Positions 18,177 to 25,793 of a stretch of DNA of 64,000 bases are shown in pieces. Below the pieces are notes generated by a model, which was not told where the DNA came from, ran no database searches, and saw only the letters and a program-made list of their open reading frames with translations. Within the stretch, counting starts at the first letter, position 1, and every line of letters starts with the position of its first letter. This DNA is from Prevotellaceae bacterium UBA1746 (GTDB lineage Bacteria; Bacteroidota; Bacteroidia; Bacteroidales; Bacteroidaceae). A program made the position numbers and the translations under genes. The stretch spans positions 236,063 to 300,062 of the forward strand of contig DCHS01000052.1 in NCBI GenBank assembly GCA_002314875.1, in the 5' to 3' direction.

Positions 18177-20216
18177 ATGATAACAAATCTCATTACCCTT
18201 GGAGCTGCGTTGCTTTTTACGCTCCCTCTTTCCGCTCGTCAGTTAACGCCAGCGGAAGCCATTAATCGTATGCAGGCAGAAAACGGTATGTCCTCCCGAC
18301 ACCGCGTCCCTGCATCTCAACTCACCCTTGCCTATACCGCAACTGAAGGAGAGCAGTCTCTCTTGTATGTCATGAACCGTCCTGCAGAGAGTGGCTTTGT
18401 GGTTTTAAGTGCCGACGATTGTGCCCCTGCAGTTTTGGGCTATACAGACAATGGCAGTTTTGACGGGGAGAAAGTTCCCGATAGTTTCAAGTGGTGGATG
18501 AGCCTTTGCGAGCAGGATATAGCCCAAGCTATCACAGCCAACAAGTCAATTCAACGGGTTTCTTCTTCCGTGGTTGTAAGCCCGCTGATGACAACGAAAT
18601 GGAACCAGACATCGCCGTTTAACTGTTATATGAACTGGACTCTTTCTTCCGGCAAATTAACGGCGGTAACAGGGTGTGTGGCTGTTGCAATGGCGCAGAT
18701 TATGAAGTATCACAAATGGCCATTGCAAGGTCAAGGCTCAACGAAGTACAATTGTACCTTTACGGATGCCTCTAACAATCATGCAACCTATAGTCTCAGT
18801 ACTGATTTCAGCGAGAGTACCTATAACTGGGGATTAATGAAGGATGACTATTCATCCTATACAACCGACCAGGCCTATGAGGTTGGAAAATTGTTGGTCG
18901 ACTGTGCCTATAGTGTAAAAGCTCAGTTTGGTGTAGAGCAATCATCGGCTGCGGCTGCAGATGTTCCTTCCGCATTGGTTTCCTATTTTGATTACGACCT
19001 CTGCATTAGTTACGAAAAACGTAGTTCCTATAGTGATGCAGAATGGGAATCTATGATATTGAATGAGTTGCAAGCCAATCGTCCTGTTCTTTACTCTGGC
19101 AGAACAACCACTGACGCTGGTCACGCTTTCGTCGTTGATGGTCACAGTGCCGATGGCAAATACCATATAAATTGGGGATGGGGAGGCTATTGCGACGGCT
19201 ATTTCCTCATGACAGGTTCTGGGGCCCTTCATCCTGGCGGTACTGGAACCGGTGGAGGTGGAGAAAATGCGAGTTATGATCAGGGGCAGGAGATTGTCAT
19301 TGGCATCCAGCCCAATACCCACACGATTGATCATGCTCCCGTTAAGATGACGGCTTCAGAATACGAGATTCGTACGGCCAGTCTTGACAGCAACGGCTAT
19401 GTTGACGAGTCTACCTGGCAGACCGTTTCCACTTCTAATCGTAGCACGATGCTCTTTGTTTATGGCGATATGCTGAATACGGGTATTATGGCCTGTAATA
19501 TCCGTGTGGGTGTTAAATTGAGCAATGCCCAGCATACCTACTATTGCGAGTACAGCAAAAATTTGACTTACGCAAGCAACAACGGTCCCCGCTATTATAC
19601 CTTCTATTGTAGTAATGTGATGGCGAATGGAACGTACAACGTCTATCCTGTGTTTCAAGACCTTGATAGTCCCAATCCACAGTGGCAGGAGATGGATCGC
19701 CTCCCGACAACTGTAATTCCCACATTGACGGTTACAGGTAGTGATGAACCCGATATCTTCCTGAAGGATCTGGCCTATCTCACCTGTAAGGATATTCGTA
19801 CTAAAGACAACCAGATGACTGCTACGAATGCTGTTCTTCATTTCAAGATTGAGGCCGTAAAATCATTCAGTAGTAAGCGTATTATCTGCTGGATCTTCCC
19901 TAAAGCAGGTGGTACCAGCCTGGGTTATTTTGAAACAATGTTGTCTGCGATGAATGCTGGAGAAGTTCGTGAAATTTCTATTGAAAAGTCTTTGGCAGGA
20001 CTCTCTGTGGGCACTCCCTATGTTGTCCGTATTGACGACTATAGCAAGAGTGTCGTTCTTCCGCCTACAGCAGACAATTCCATACCTTTAACCATTTGTT
20101 CCCAGATTACTCCAACTCTTGAAGATGTCAACTATCTCAAGAGTGGTCTTCTCCGTGACGGCTTCGGTTTCAGCATTTCCAATATCACTGATGTAATCAA
20201 TATTCTGAAAAAATAA
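18177..20216 (+). CDS. C10 family (streptopain-like) secreted cysteine peptidase
   Basis: 679 aa. Signal peptide (1-20, LSARQ), a Spi-like inhibitory prodomain with LLYVMNRPAESGFVVLSADD (residues 61-80), then the peptidase domain from about 135. The catalytic cysteine is C167 in TGCVAVAMAQIMKYHKWP and the catalytic histidine is H316 in GHAFVVDGH; the INWGWGGYCDGYF motif (331-343) follows. A beta-rich C-terminal extension of about 300 residues has no recognised domain and lacks the short YDLQGRR tail. The family includes streptococcal SpeB and Prevotella interpain; these degrade host or dietary proteins outside the cell. The next gene starts 2 bp after the stop. Confidence 0.92.
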   Translation: MITNLITLGAALLFTLPLSARQLTPAEAINRMQAENGMSSRHRVPASQLTLAYTATEGEQSLLYVMNRPAESGFVVLSADDCAPAVLGYTDNGSFDGEKVPDSFKWWMSLCEQDIAQAITANKSIQRVSSSVVVSPLMTTKWNQTSPFNCYMNWTLSSGKLTAVTGCVAVAMAQIMKYHKWPLQGQGSTKYNCTFTDASNNHATYSLSTDFSESTYNWGLMKDDYSSYTTDQAYEVGKLLVDCAYSVKAQFGVEQSSAAAADVPSALVSYFDYDLCISYEKRSSYSDAEWESMILNELQANRPVLYSGRTTTDAGHAFVVDGHSADGKYHINWGWGGYCDGYFLMTGSGALHPGGTGTGGGGENASYDQGQEIVIGIQPNTHTIDHAPVKMTASEYEIRTASLDSNGYVDESTWQTVSTSNRSTMLFVYGDMLNTGIMACNIRVGVKLSNAQHTYYCEYSKNLTYASNNGPRYYTFYCSNVMANGTYNVYPVFQDLDSPNPQWQEMDRLPTTVIPTLTVTGSDEPDIFLKDLAYLTCKDIRTKDNQMTATNAVLHFKIEAVKSFSSKRIICWIFPKAGGTSLGYFETMLSAMNAGEVREISIEKSLAGLSVGTPYVVRIDDYSKSVVLPPTADNSIPLTICSQITPTLEDVNYLKSGLLRDGFGFSISNITDVINILKK

Positions 20217-20218
20217 TC

Positions 20219-20557
20219 ATGCGCTACCCCTGTGTCATTCGCTCTAAGCATTTTCCACCGAAGCCCTTCGGAGGAATATCGCTTTTCGGACTGATTATCT
20301 TCCGCGAAGATAATTGGGTGACACCCCGTGAGGTACGCCATGAACTCATTCATTTCCGCCAGCAGCTGGAATGGCTCTTCTTTCCGTTCTTCCTCCTCTA
20401 CGTTCTCGAATTCCTTTGGCATTATGCCCGTCTCCGTCATTGGGGAAGAGCCTATATGGCCATTAGCTTTGAGCGGGAAGCCTACCTGAATGATCACAAA
20501 GAAGACTATCTCAGACATCGTCCCCTTTGGGCAAACTACCGCAAACTAAAAAAGTAA
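20219..20557 (+). CDS. Small HExxH-motif membrane-associated protein
   Basis: 112 aa with no recognised function. Residues 41-45 form HELIH, the zinc-binding HExxH pattern, followed by a hydrophobic segment (about 52-68: WLFFPFFLLYVLEFLWHY) and an acidic FEREAY (84-89) that could give the third zinc ligand, as in gluzincins. The protein is basic elsewhere and has no signal peptide. I recall similar small proteins in other Bacteroidales, annotated hypothetical. It begins 2 bp after the C10 peptidase stop, so it is surely co-transcribed. It could be a minimal metalloprotease or only a zinc-binding protein; no activity is claimed. Confidence 0.7.
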   Translation: MRYPCVIRSKHFPPKPFGGISLFGLIIFREDNWVTPREVRHELIHFRQQLEWLFFPFFLLYVLEFLWHYARLRHWGRAYMAISFEREAYLNDHKEDYLRHRPLWANYRKLKK

Positions 20558-20647
20558 GTTATCCAAATTGCTGAAGTTTTTTTCTTTATCACAAATTCTT
20601 GAAAGAAAACCAATAAGTTAGGAACATTCGAAACTTACGCAGGTTAT

Positions 20648-21181
20648 ATGATGACATTAGATATTGAAGCCCGCGTGGAGCAGGGCAAAGCCTATTTTAT
20701 GCAGGGCTATAATTGCTCGCAATCTGTCGCCATGACGTTCGCTGATCTCTATGGGTTCAGCGAAGCAATGATGGCACGAATCTCTGCCAGTTTCGGCGGA
20801 GGAATCGGCCGTATGCGTGAAACCTGCGGTAGTGCCTGTGCCATGTTCCTCCTTGCTGGTCTCGAAGTGCAGAATGTTGATGACACTCCTGAAACCCTTG
20901 ATTTCGGGAATAATCCCTATCCGTCCCAGGAACTCAAAAAGAAGAACTATGAGGTTGTTCAGCGCCTCGCCTCAGACTTCCGTGAGGTGACAGGAAGCAT
21001 CATCTGCAAGGAACTCCTCGGTCTCAATAAAAAACGCGCTGACGGTACCATTCCCGAAATCCAAATCGTCGCCACTCCCGATGCCCGTACCGACGAATAT
21101 TACCGCAAGCGCCCCTGCATCCGAATGGTAGAAACCGCCATCCGCATCTATTGCCGCTATCTTCAGGAGAAATATTATTAG
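20648..21181 (+). CDS. C_GCAxxG_C_C family protein (putative redox-active)
   Basis: 177 aa. The family signature is visible: GYNCSQSV with C23, then FGGGIGRMRETCGSAC with C60 and C64. This cysteine pattern defines the C_GCAxxG_C_C family, believed to be redox-active or metal-binding. Further conserved cysteines lie nearer the C-terminus (IICKELLG, PCIRMV). It is cytoplasmic with no signal peptide. Two ATGs are adjacent at 20648 and 20651 and either may be used. Ends in a shared terminator. Confidence 0.85.
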   Translation: MMTLDIEARVEQGKAYFMQGYNCSQSVAMTFADLYGFSEAMMARISASFGGGIGRMRETCGSACAMFLLAGLEVQNVDDTPETLDFGNNPYPSQELKKKNYEVVQRLASDFREVTGSIICKELLGLNKKRADGTIPEIQIVATPDARTDEYYRKRPCIRMVETAIRIYCRYLQEKYY

Positions 21182-21187
21182 AAGAAT

Positions 21188-21221
21188 AAAGGTGTACCAG
21201 CACAGTGGCTGATACACCTTT
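21188..21221. terminator. Bidirectional terminator
   Basis: Stem AAAGGTGTA / TACACCTTT (9 bp) with an inner CAGC/GCTG pairing. It lies between convergent genes: 7 bp past the C_GCAxxG stop and 25 bp past the SIMPL-gene stop. Confidence 0.8.
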
Positions 21222-21246
21222 GTTCTGTTCTATGTAGTCTTATAGA

Positions 21247-21966
21247 TTAGTCGAGGCCGTATTTAACGGTCGTTACAACACGTACATTCTTGATGTAGGG
21301 CGTGTTGGCATCACGGTCCTCGATAGAGAACTGACCCTGTGATGCGGCACGAAGAGAACCTAAACTACAGTGGCTGTCCTCCGCAAACTTTTCGGCGGTA
21401 GCACGGGCATTCTTTGTTGCCTCTTCAACCATGCTCGGCTTGATATCGTTGAGGCCGGTGAAATCATAGGACGGGGTGGTGTTGCTACTATATTCTTCTG
21501 AGACAATGGCAATGCCCTGCTTCATCAGTTCTGTCTGGCGGCGGATGAGTTTGCGAACCTTGTCCACGTCATTTGAGGTCACCGTGATGACACTCGATGC
21601 CTTATAGCGATAAGTCATGATGTCGTTTCCGTAGTTATCAGCCTGGCGGTCAGTAATCGTCGGCGGATTGACACTGATCTCCTCATCGGTGATACCACCC
21701 GCTTTGAGGAAACTGATGACCTTCTTGTTCTTTTGTTCCAGTAGTTCGTACATCTGGGACGGATCGTTACCCAGTTCTTTATACATCAGTGGCCAGGTGA
21801 CCTTGTTGGCCTTTACTTCGCGTTCAGCGAGACCCTTGACTTCTACCGTGCGGTCACGGTCTTTGAAAGCTATGATACCAGAGCGCAAGGAGAGGCCTAG
21901 AGAAAGCAAACCTGCAGCGAGGATGCCTGCAGCAACGAGATTGTTGTTGAGATTAGAGAGTTTCAT
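21247..21966 (-). CDS. SIMPL-domain (DUF541) membrane-anchored protein
   Basis: 239 aa. An N-terminal hydrophobic helix (about residues 8-27: NNNLVAAGILAAGLLSLGLSL) acts as an uncleaved anchor or signal. The rest is a SIMPL/DUF541 domain with RTVEVKGLAEREVKANKVTWPL and later GLNDIKPSMVEEATKNARATAEKFAED. Relatives are periplasmic or outer-membrane-associated and linked loosely to oxidative stress (for example YggE). It is a monocistronic gene with its own promoter about 55 bp upstream. Function unknown beyond the family. Confidence 0.85.
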   Translation of the reverse strand: MKLSNLNNNLVAAGILAAGLLSLGLSLRSGIIAFKDRDRTVEVKGLAEREVKANKVTWPLMYKELGNDPSQMYELLEQKNKKVISFLKAGGITDEEISVNPPTITDRQADNYGNDIMTYRYKASSVITVTSNDVDKVRKLIRRQTELMKQGIAIVSEEYSSNTTPSYDFTGLNDIKPSMVEEATKNARATAEKFAEDSHCSLGSLRAASQGQFSIEDRDANTPYIKNVRVVTTVKYGLD

Positions 21967-22020
21967 GGAATAGTTTTTTCTTTATTAATCGTTTAAATCG
22001 GGAGTTGTTTGTTGTTGACG

Positions 22021-22052
22021 CAAAGGTAGGATGAAGAAAACATCTTTGCAAG
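22021..22052 (-). promoter_or_regulatory. Predicted promoter of the SIMPL-domain gene
   Basis: Minus-strand -33-like CTTG (22052-22049) and -7 TACCTTTG (22028-22021) with a 20-bp spacer, close to the Bacteroidota consensus. Confidence 0.6.
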
Positions 22053-22175
22053 AAAATGCGGAAAAATCTTTCTCTTTTTTATATTATTTCACTTTTCGCC
22101 CCGTCCGAAGGACTTGAAAACGTAAGATTTTCGTTTTTTTCGCATTGGAAACCTCTGTAATTCAGAAATTAGTCG

Positions 22176-22183
22176 TAGATTTG
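22176..22183 (+). promoter_or_regulatory. Predicted -7 box for the LOG gene
   Basis: TAGATTTG matches TAnnTTTG and lies 17 bp before the ATG at 22201, implying a very short leader. No clear -33 box at the right distance. Confidence 0.45.
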
Positions 22184-22200
22184 TGGGCAAAATTTGTAGT

Positions 22201-22734
22201 ATGAAACAAATCGGTGTTTTTTGTTCTTCTTCCAACAATCTTGAAACGGACTTCTATCGTTGTGCCGATCAACTCGGTCGTTGGATGGGCGAACGCGATA
22301 AGACTCTCGTCTATGGCGGTGCAAATTGCGGACTGATGGAGAGTCTCGCAAAGGCTGTTCATGAGACCGGCGGCCATGTCATTGGCGTCGTTCCGCAGAT
22401 CCTCATCGACCATCAACGGGTAAGTTCCTTCATCGATGAACAGATTGTCACAGAGAACCTTACCGATCGCAAGCAGCAGATCATCGCCCTCTCCGATGCC
22501 ATCGTTGCCCTTCCCGGCAGTGTCGGGACCCTCGACGAAGCATTCACCTTAATGGCAGCAAATACCATCGGCATTGAGGATAAACCCGTCATTTTCTGGA
22601 ATATCAACGGCTTCTGGGATCCTCTCTTCGTCCTGTTCAACAGTATTGTCGCCCGTGGTGCAGGAACCCGTCCGTTCGATGAGTATTGCTACAACGTAAA
22701 GTCCTTTGACGAACTCGTCGGACTTCTTGCATAA
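22201..22734 (+). CDS. LOG family protein (cytokinin riboside 5'-monophosphate phosphoribohydrolase-like)
   Basis: 177 aa with the ATG at 22201; the frame extends to 22183 but the predicted -7 box lies there. Rossmann-like fold typical of lysine-decarboxylase-like/LOG proteins: KQIGVFCSSS start, LVYGGANCGLM (37-46) and PGSVGTLDE (105-113), equivalent to PGGxGTxxE with serine at the second glycine. These enzymes split the N-glycosidic bond of nucleoside monophosphates to release the base and ribose 5-phosphate. Cytoplasmic. The bacterial in vivo substrate is often AMP-like and is unknown here. Confidence 0.9.
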   Translation: MKQIGVFCSSSNNLETDFYRCADQLGRWMGERDKTLVYGGANCGLMESLAKAVHETGGHVIGVVPQILIDHQRVSSFIDEQIVTENLTDRKQQIIALSDAIVALPGSVGTLDEAFTLMAANTIGIEDKPVIFWNINGFWDPLFVLFNSIVARGAGTRPFDEYCYNVKSFDELVGLLA

Positions 22735-22808
22735 AGCCAGCTTCTATATTAAAGTTGCCTCATAATTAGAGAAAACCTGAAAAAAATACAAACCACAAAA
22801 TCTCGTTT

Positions 22809-23099
22809 ATGGCCTACAAACTTCCCCTTGGCATTGAGATTCCATCTCTGACTTCTGACATTAATAATCGCTGCTGTACCGGTGGTCCGTTTACGAAGCC
22901 CATCGAGGAATTCCTCCCCCTTCTCAATGATGCCGATACCCGTAGCAAGGGCCGTTTCAAGATCACCCGCATGGTGTTCTATTATGTTGACCGTTTGATG
23001 GAGCAGTTCCCTGAACTATCCTACGAAATCAGCTATGCAGCCCTTGCAGAGCAGATTTGTCAGGAGGTGTTCCAGCAATCAGAGAACGCCAACGCCTAA
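22809..23099 (+). CDS. Hypothetical protein, 96 aa
   Basis: I do not recognise a family. The sequence begins MAYKLPLGIEIPSL, has a cysteine pair (NNRCCTGG, residues 22-29), then a mostly helical, charged stretch (FKITRMVFYYVDRLMEQFPELSYEISYAALAEQICQEVF split over 57-90). No signal peptide or membrane helix. ATG start, 74 bp after the LOG gene. Codon use resembles its neighbours and the frame is clean, so it is probably real. The 12-bp repeat array begins 21 bp beyond its stop. Confidence 0.6.
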   Translation: MAYKLPLGIEIPSLTSDINNRCCTGGPFTKPIEEFLPLLNDADTRSKGRFKITRMVFYYVDRLMEQFPELSYEISYAALAEQICQEVFQQSENANA

Positions 23100-23120
23100 G
23101 GGAATCCCTTTGATATCCGT

Positions 23121-23234
23121 TTGCGGTACCAGTTGCGGTATTCGTTGCGGTATCCGTTTGCGGTATCCGTTTGCGGTATCCGTTGCGGTATCAGTGCGGT
23201 ATCAGTTGCGGTATCAGTCGCGGTATCAGTTGCG
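23121..23234 (+). repeat. 12-bp tandem repeat array (TTGCGGTATCMG)
   Basis: About nine and a half direct units of 11-13 bp, consensus TTGCGGTATCCG in the left half and TTGCGGTATCAG in the right half. Units start at 23121, 23133, 23145, 23158, 23171, 23183, 23195, 23206 and 23218. It fills the gap between the 96-aa gene and the phosphatase gene. There are no spacers, so it is not a CRISPR array. Confidence 0.95.
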
Positions 23235-23260
23235 ATGATATCACTTAACCCAAAGGACAT

Positions 23261-23809
23261 TTGAAATTGATTCTTGTCCGTCATGGAGAGACGGTAGAAA
23301 ACAAACTCCGTATTCTGCAAGGTCACCTGCCTGGCAGATTGACTTCGTGTGGCCTTGAGCAGGTTGCACAAACTGCCCGACGCCTCAAAGAGAGTGGGGT
23401 GGTGTTCGACCAGATCGTTTCGAGCGACCTGCAACGTGCATTGCAGTCTGCTGCGATTATTGCCTCCGAATATGGAGGAGAGGAAGTTGTTGGTGCCATT
23501 GTGAAGACAGAACTGTTACGGGAACGCAATTGGGGAGAATATACCGGGATGCCTATTGATGAGGCTCGTGACAAATTTTATTATGATGGAGCGTGGCATT
23601 TTCCGGGGGATTATGAAACTGAGGAGATGCTCTATCAGCGTGGGAGGGATGTTTTGGATTATTTTCGTGCGAATTTTTCTGAGGATGCTACAATTCTCGT
23701 TGTGTCCCATGGTCTTATGTTGCGTTATCTTATCGCTGCACGTTTCCAGTGTGCCTTCCGCGAGGTGACTCCCTTCGTTAACGCTGAGGCTCGCGAACTG
23801 ACGCTGTGA
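23261..23809 (+). CDS. Histidine phosphatase family protein (phosphoglycerate mutase-like)
   Basis: 182 aa. The catalytic RHGE motif is at residues 7-10 (LILVRHGETVENK), a second conserved arginine lies in SSDLQRALQSA, the acidic residue in RNWGEYTG, and the second catalytic histidine in VVSHGLMLRYL. This is the phosphohistidine-dependent branch-1 family that includes alpha-ribazole phosphatase (CobC) and general sugar-phosphate phosphatases. The start is TTG at 23261 because the core strand begins immediately and no ATG precedes it. Cytoplasmic. Substrate not predictable; no cobalamin genes are nearby. Confidence 0.88.
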   Translation: MKLILVRHGETVENKLRILQGHLPGRLTSCGLEQVAQTARRLKESGVVFDQIVSSDLQRALQSAAIIASEYGGEEVVGAIVKTELLRERNWGEYTGMPIDEARDKFYYDGAWHFPGDYETEEMLYQRGRDVLDYFRANFSEDATILVVSHGLMLRYLIAARFQCAFREVTPFVNAEARELTL

Positions 23810-23912
23810 TTGTTCGTCATCACGTGAGATGATATTATAGCCAGTATTGCCTATTTTTCTTTTTGTTCTCTCTTTTTTCACTCATTTGTTTTTTTCTTTT
23901 GAAAAAAAGCAC

Positions 23913-23920
23913 TAACTTTG
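23913..23920 (+). promoter_or_regulatory. Predicted -7 box for the epimerase gene
   Basis: TAACTTTG fits TAnnTTTG, 29 bp before the ATG at 23950. Upstream is a T-rich tract with TTTG at 23885-23888, a poor 24-bp spacing. Confidence 0.55.
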
Positions 23921-23949
23921 CCACATTAGAAAAAAAAATACTACGAAAT

Positions 23950-25143
23950 ATGAATGTACAGAAGTATTTAGCAGGCTGTTACGAACAGTGTCACAGCGAG
24001 TTGACGGACAATATCCTCCCGTTCTGGCTCAAATATGGTCTCGACCGCGAGAACGGTGGCGTCTATACCTGCCTCGACCGCGACGGCACATTGATGGACA
24101 CCACAAAGTCTGTCTGGTTCCAGGGCCGCTTCGGCTTCATCGCCGCCTTTGCCTATAACCATATTGCACAAAACCCCGAATGGCTCGCCGCCTCCAAGAG
24201 TTGTATCGACTTTATCGATGCTCATTGTATCGATACCGACGGTCACTTCTTCTTTGAGGTGATGGCAGACGGTACTCCCCTCCGCAAGCGCCGCTATGTC
24301 TTCTCCGAAGGTTTTGCCGCAATTGCCAACAGCGAATATGCCCTCGCCACCGGAGAAAAGAGATATGCTGAACGCGCCGTAGAGATCTTCCAGAGCATCA
24401 TCCGTATGATGGAGACCCCCGGTTTCCTCCCCGCAAAATATCTTCCCACTCAGGAGAGCCGCGGCCATAGCATCACGATGATTCTGGTGAATACCGCCGC
24501 CCGTATCCGCGAGGCCGTCGAGCATTTTGGTATGGAAGGTGCCGATATGCTTTCTGCCGAAATCGATAAGAGTATCCATCTCCTCCGCACTTATTTCATG
24601 CACCCCGAGTTTGAAGCCCTTCTCGAGTGTGTCGGCCCCAACGGTGAATTCATCGACAATATCAACGGCCGCCTCATCAATCCCGGTCACTGTATCGAGA
24701 CCAGCTGGTTCATCCTCGAAGAAGCCAAATACCGTGGCTGGCCGAAGGATCTCGTCGATATGGCTCTCACGATTCTCGACTGGTCCTGGAAATGGGGATG
24801 GGATGAGCAATACGGTGGAATTATCAATTTCCGCGACTGCAAAGGCTTCCCCCAGCAAGACTACAGCCAGGATATGAAGTTCTGGTGGCCGCAGACCGAG
24901 GCTATCATCGCCACCCTCTATGCCTACCAGGCTACCAAGGACGAGAAATACCTCAAGATGCACCAGACCATCTGCGAATGGACCTGGGGCCATTTCCCCG
25001 ATCGTCAGTGTGGCGAATGGTACGGTTATCTCCATCGCGACGGAACCGTTGCCCAGCCTGCAAAGGGAAATATCTTCAAGGGTCCCTTCCATATCCCCCG
25101 CATGCTTATCAAGTCCTGCCAGTTAATCGAAGAACTCCAATAA
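23950..25143 (+). CDS. N-acylglucosamine 2-epimerase (AGE) family protein
   Basis: 397 aa, (alpha/alpha)6-barrel sugar epimerase, cytoplasmic. Conserved residues can be placed: R60 in WFQGRFGF, H173 in RGHSITMI, H247 in NPGHCIETSW and H381 in FKGPFHIPRML; WWPQTEA is at 312-318. The family interconverts N-acetylglucosamine and N-acetylmannosamine or, in a subgroup, cellobiose to glucosyl-mannose. The ATG at 23950 is chosen because the frame upstream to 23863 crosses the predicted promoter. In a gut commensal, use of sialic-acid-derived ManNAc is plausible, but no Nan genes are adjacent. GC-rich third positions (many -C codons) stand out slightly from neighbours. Confidence 0.88.
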   Translation: MNVQKYLAGCYEQCHSELTDNILPFWLKYGLDRENGGVYTCLDRDGTLMDTTKSVWFQGRFGFIAAFAYNHIAQNPEWLAASKSCIDFIDAHCIDTDGHFFFEVMADGTPLRKRRYVFSEGFAAIANSEYALATGEKRYAERAVEIFQSIIRMMETPGFLPAKYLPTQESRGHSITMILVNTAARIREAVEHFGMEGADMLSAEIDKSIHLLRTYFMHPEFEALLECVGPNGEFIDNINGRLINPGHCIETSWFILEEAKYRGWPKDLVDMALTILDWSWKWGWDEQYGGIINFRDCKGFPQQDYSQDMKFWWPQTEAIIATLYAYQATKDEKYLKMHQTICEWTWGHFPDRQCGEWYGYLHRDGTVAQPAKGNIFKGPFHIPRMLIKSCQLIEELQ

Positions 25144-25208
25144 TATAATAAGGCCGAGCTCATAAAAAATCCAAACCCGCAATAATCCAACCCCGCAATA
25201 TTATTAAC

Positions 25209-25760
25209 ATGAAGAAATATCTCCTTATCCTCCTCACCGCGCTGTTTTCCATGACGGTGAGCGCCCAAAACGATAATATGCCCAGCCTCAAAGCTGGCGA
25301 TATGGCACCCGAATTTGCCGCCCTCGATACCCTCGGTACCAAGCAGTGGCTCAAGGACTATCGTGAGGAATATGTTGTCCTCGACTTCTGGGCATCCTGG
25401 TGCGGCGACTGCCGTCGTGAAATTCCCGCCCTCAAGGCTGTTCAGGCCACTTTCAGAAATGAGATTGTCAACGGCACCGACATTGCGTGGCTTTCTGTTT
25501 CCTTCGATGACGACAAGACGGCATGGCGTAATGCTCTCCGCAAATATCGCATGCCCTGGGCCCAGCTTTCAAACGGTATTGCCTGGAAAGACAATCCTAT
25601 CGCCAAGAAGTACGATCTCCATTGGATTCCCTCCTTCTTCGTCCTCGACACCAAGGGCAAGATTATCGGTACCGCTATCACCGCAGAAGGTGTTCACAAG
25701 ATTCTCTGCGAACTCACGGGCAAAGACATTCCCTTCGAATCGCTCAATATCGAAAATTAA
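25209..25760 (+). CDS. TlpA/ResA-like secreted thioredoxin
   Basis: 183 aa. Signal peptide (1-20, MTVSAQ), then an AhpC/TSA-redoxin-type thioredoxin fold with the active site WCGDC (C65 and C68) in LDFWASWCGDCRREIPALK and the cis-proline region near WIPSFFVLD. It should act in the periplasm on protein disulfides. It lies 33 bp upstream of an exported Omp28-like gene and a second one follows, so a redox partnership is possible. A direct repeat (ATCCAA-CCCGCAATA, twice) occupies the 65-bp gap before it. Confidence 0.88.
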   Translation: MKKYLLILLTALFSMTVSAQNDNMPSLKAGDMAPEFAALDTLGTKQWLKDYREEYVVLDFWASWCGDCRREIPALKAVQATFRNEIVNGTDIAWLSVSFDDDKTAWRNALRKYRMPWAQLSNGIAWKDNPIAKKYDLHWIPSFFVLDTKGKIIGTAITAEGVHKILCELTGKDIPFESLNIEN

Positions 25761-25793
25761 GGAAATAACACTAGAAACTTGAGAAAAAAGCCT

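Noticed and set aside
18177..20216. Twelve-member tail (YDLQGRR) in the C10 peptidase
   Set aside because: The protein ends FGFSISNITDVINILKK, with no such motif.
23121..23234. Possible CRISPR array
   Set aside because: Units follow each other directly with no unique spacers, and no cas genes are near.
23968..25092. 374-codon open frame antisense to the AGE epimerase
   Set aside because: It lies wholly opposite a gene with clear catalytic motifs, its translation has no domain, and the opposite frame is open because the epimerase uses many C-ending codons.
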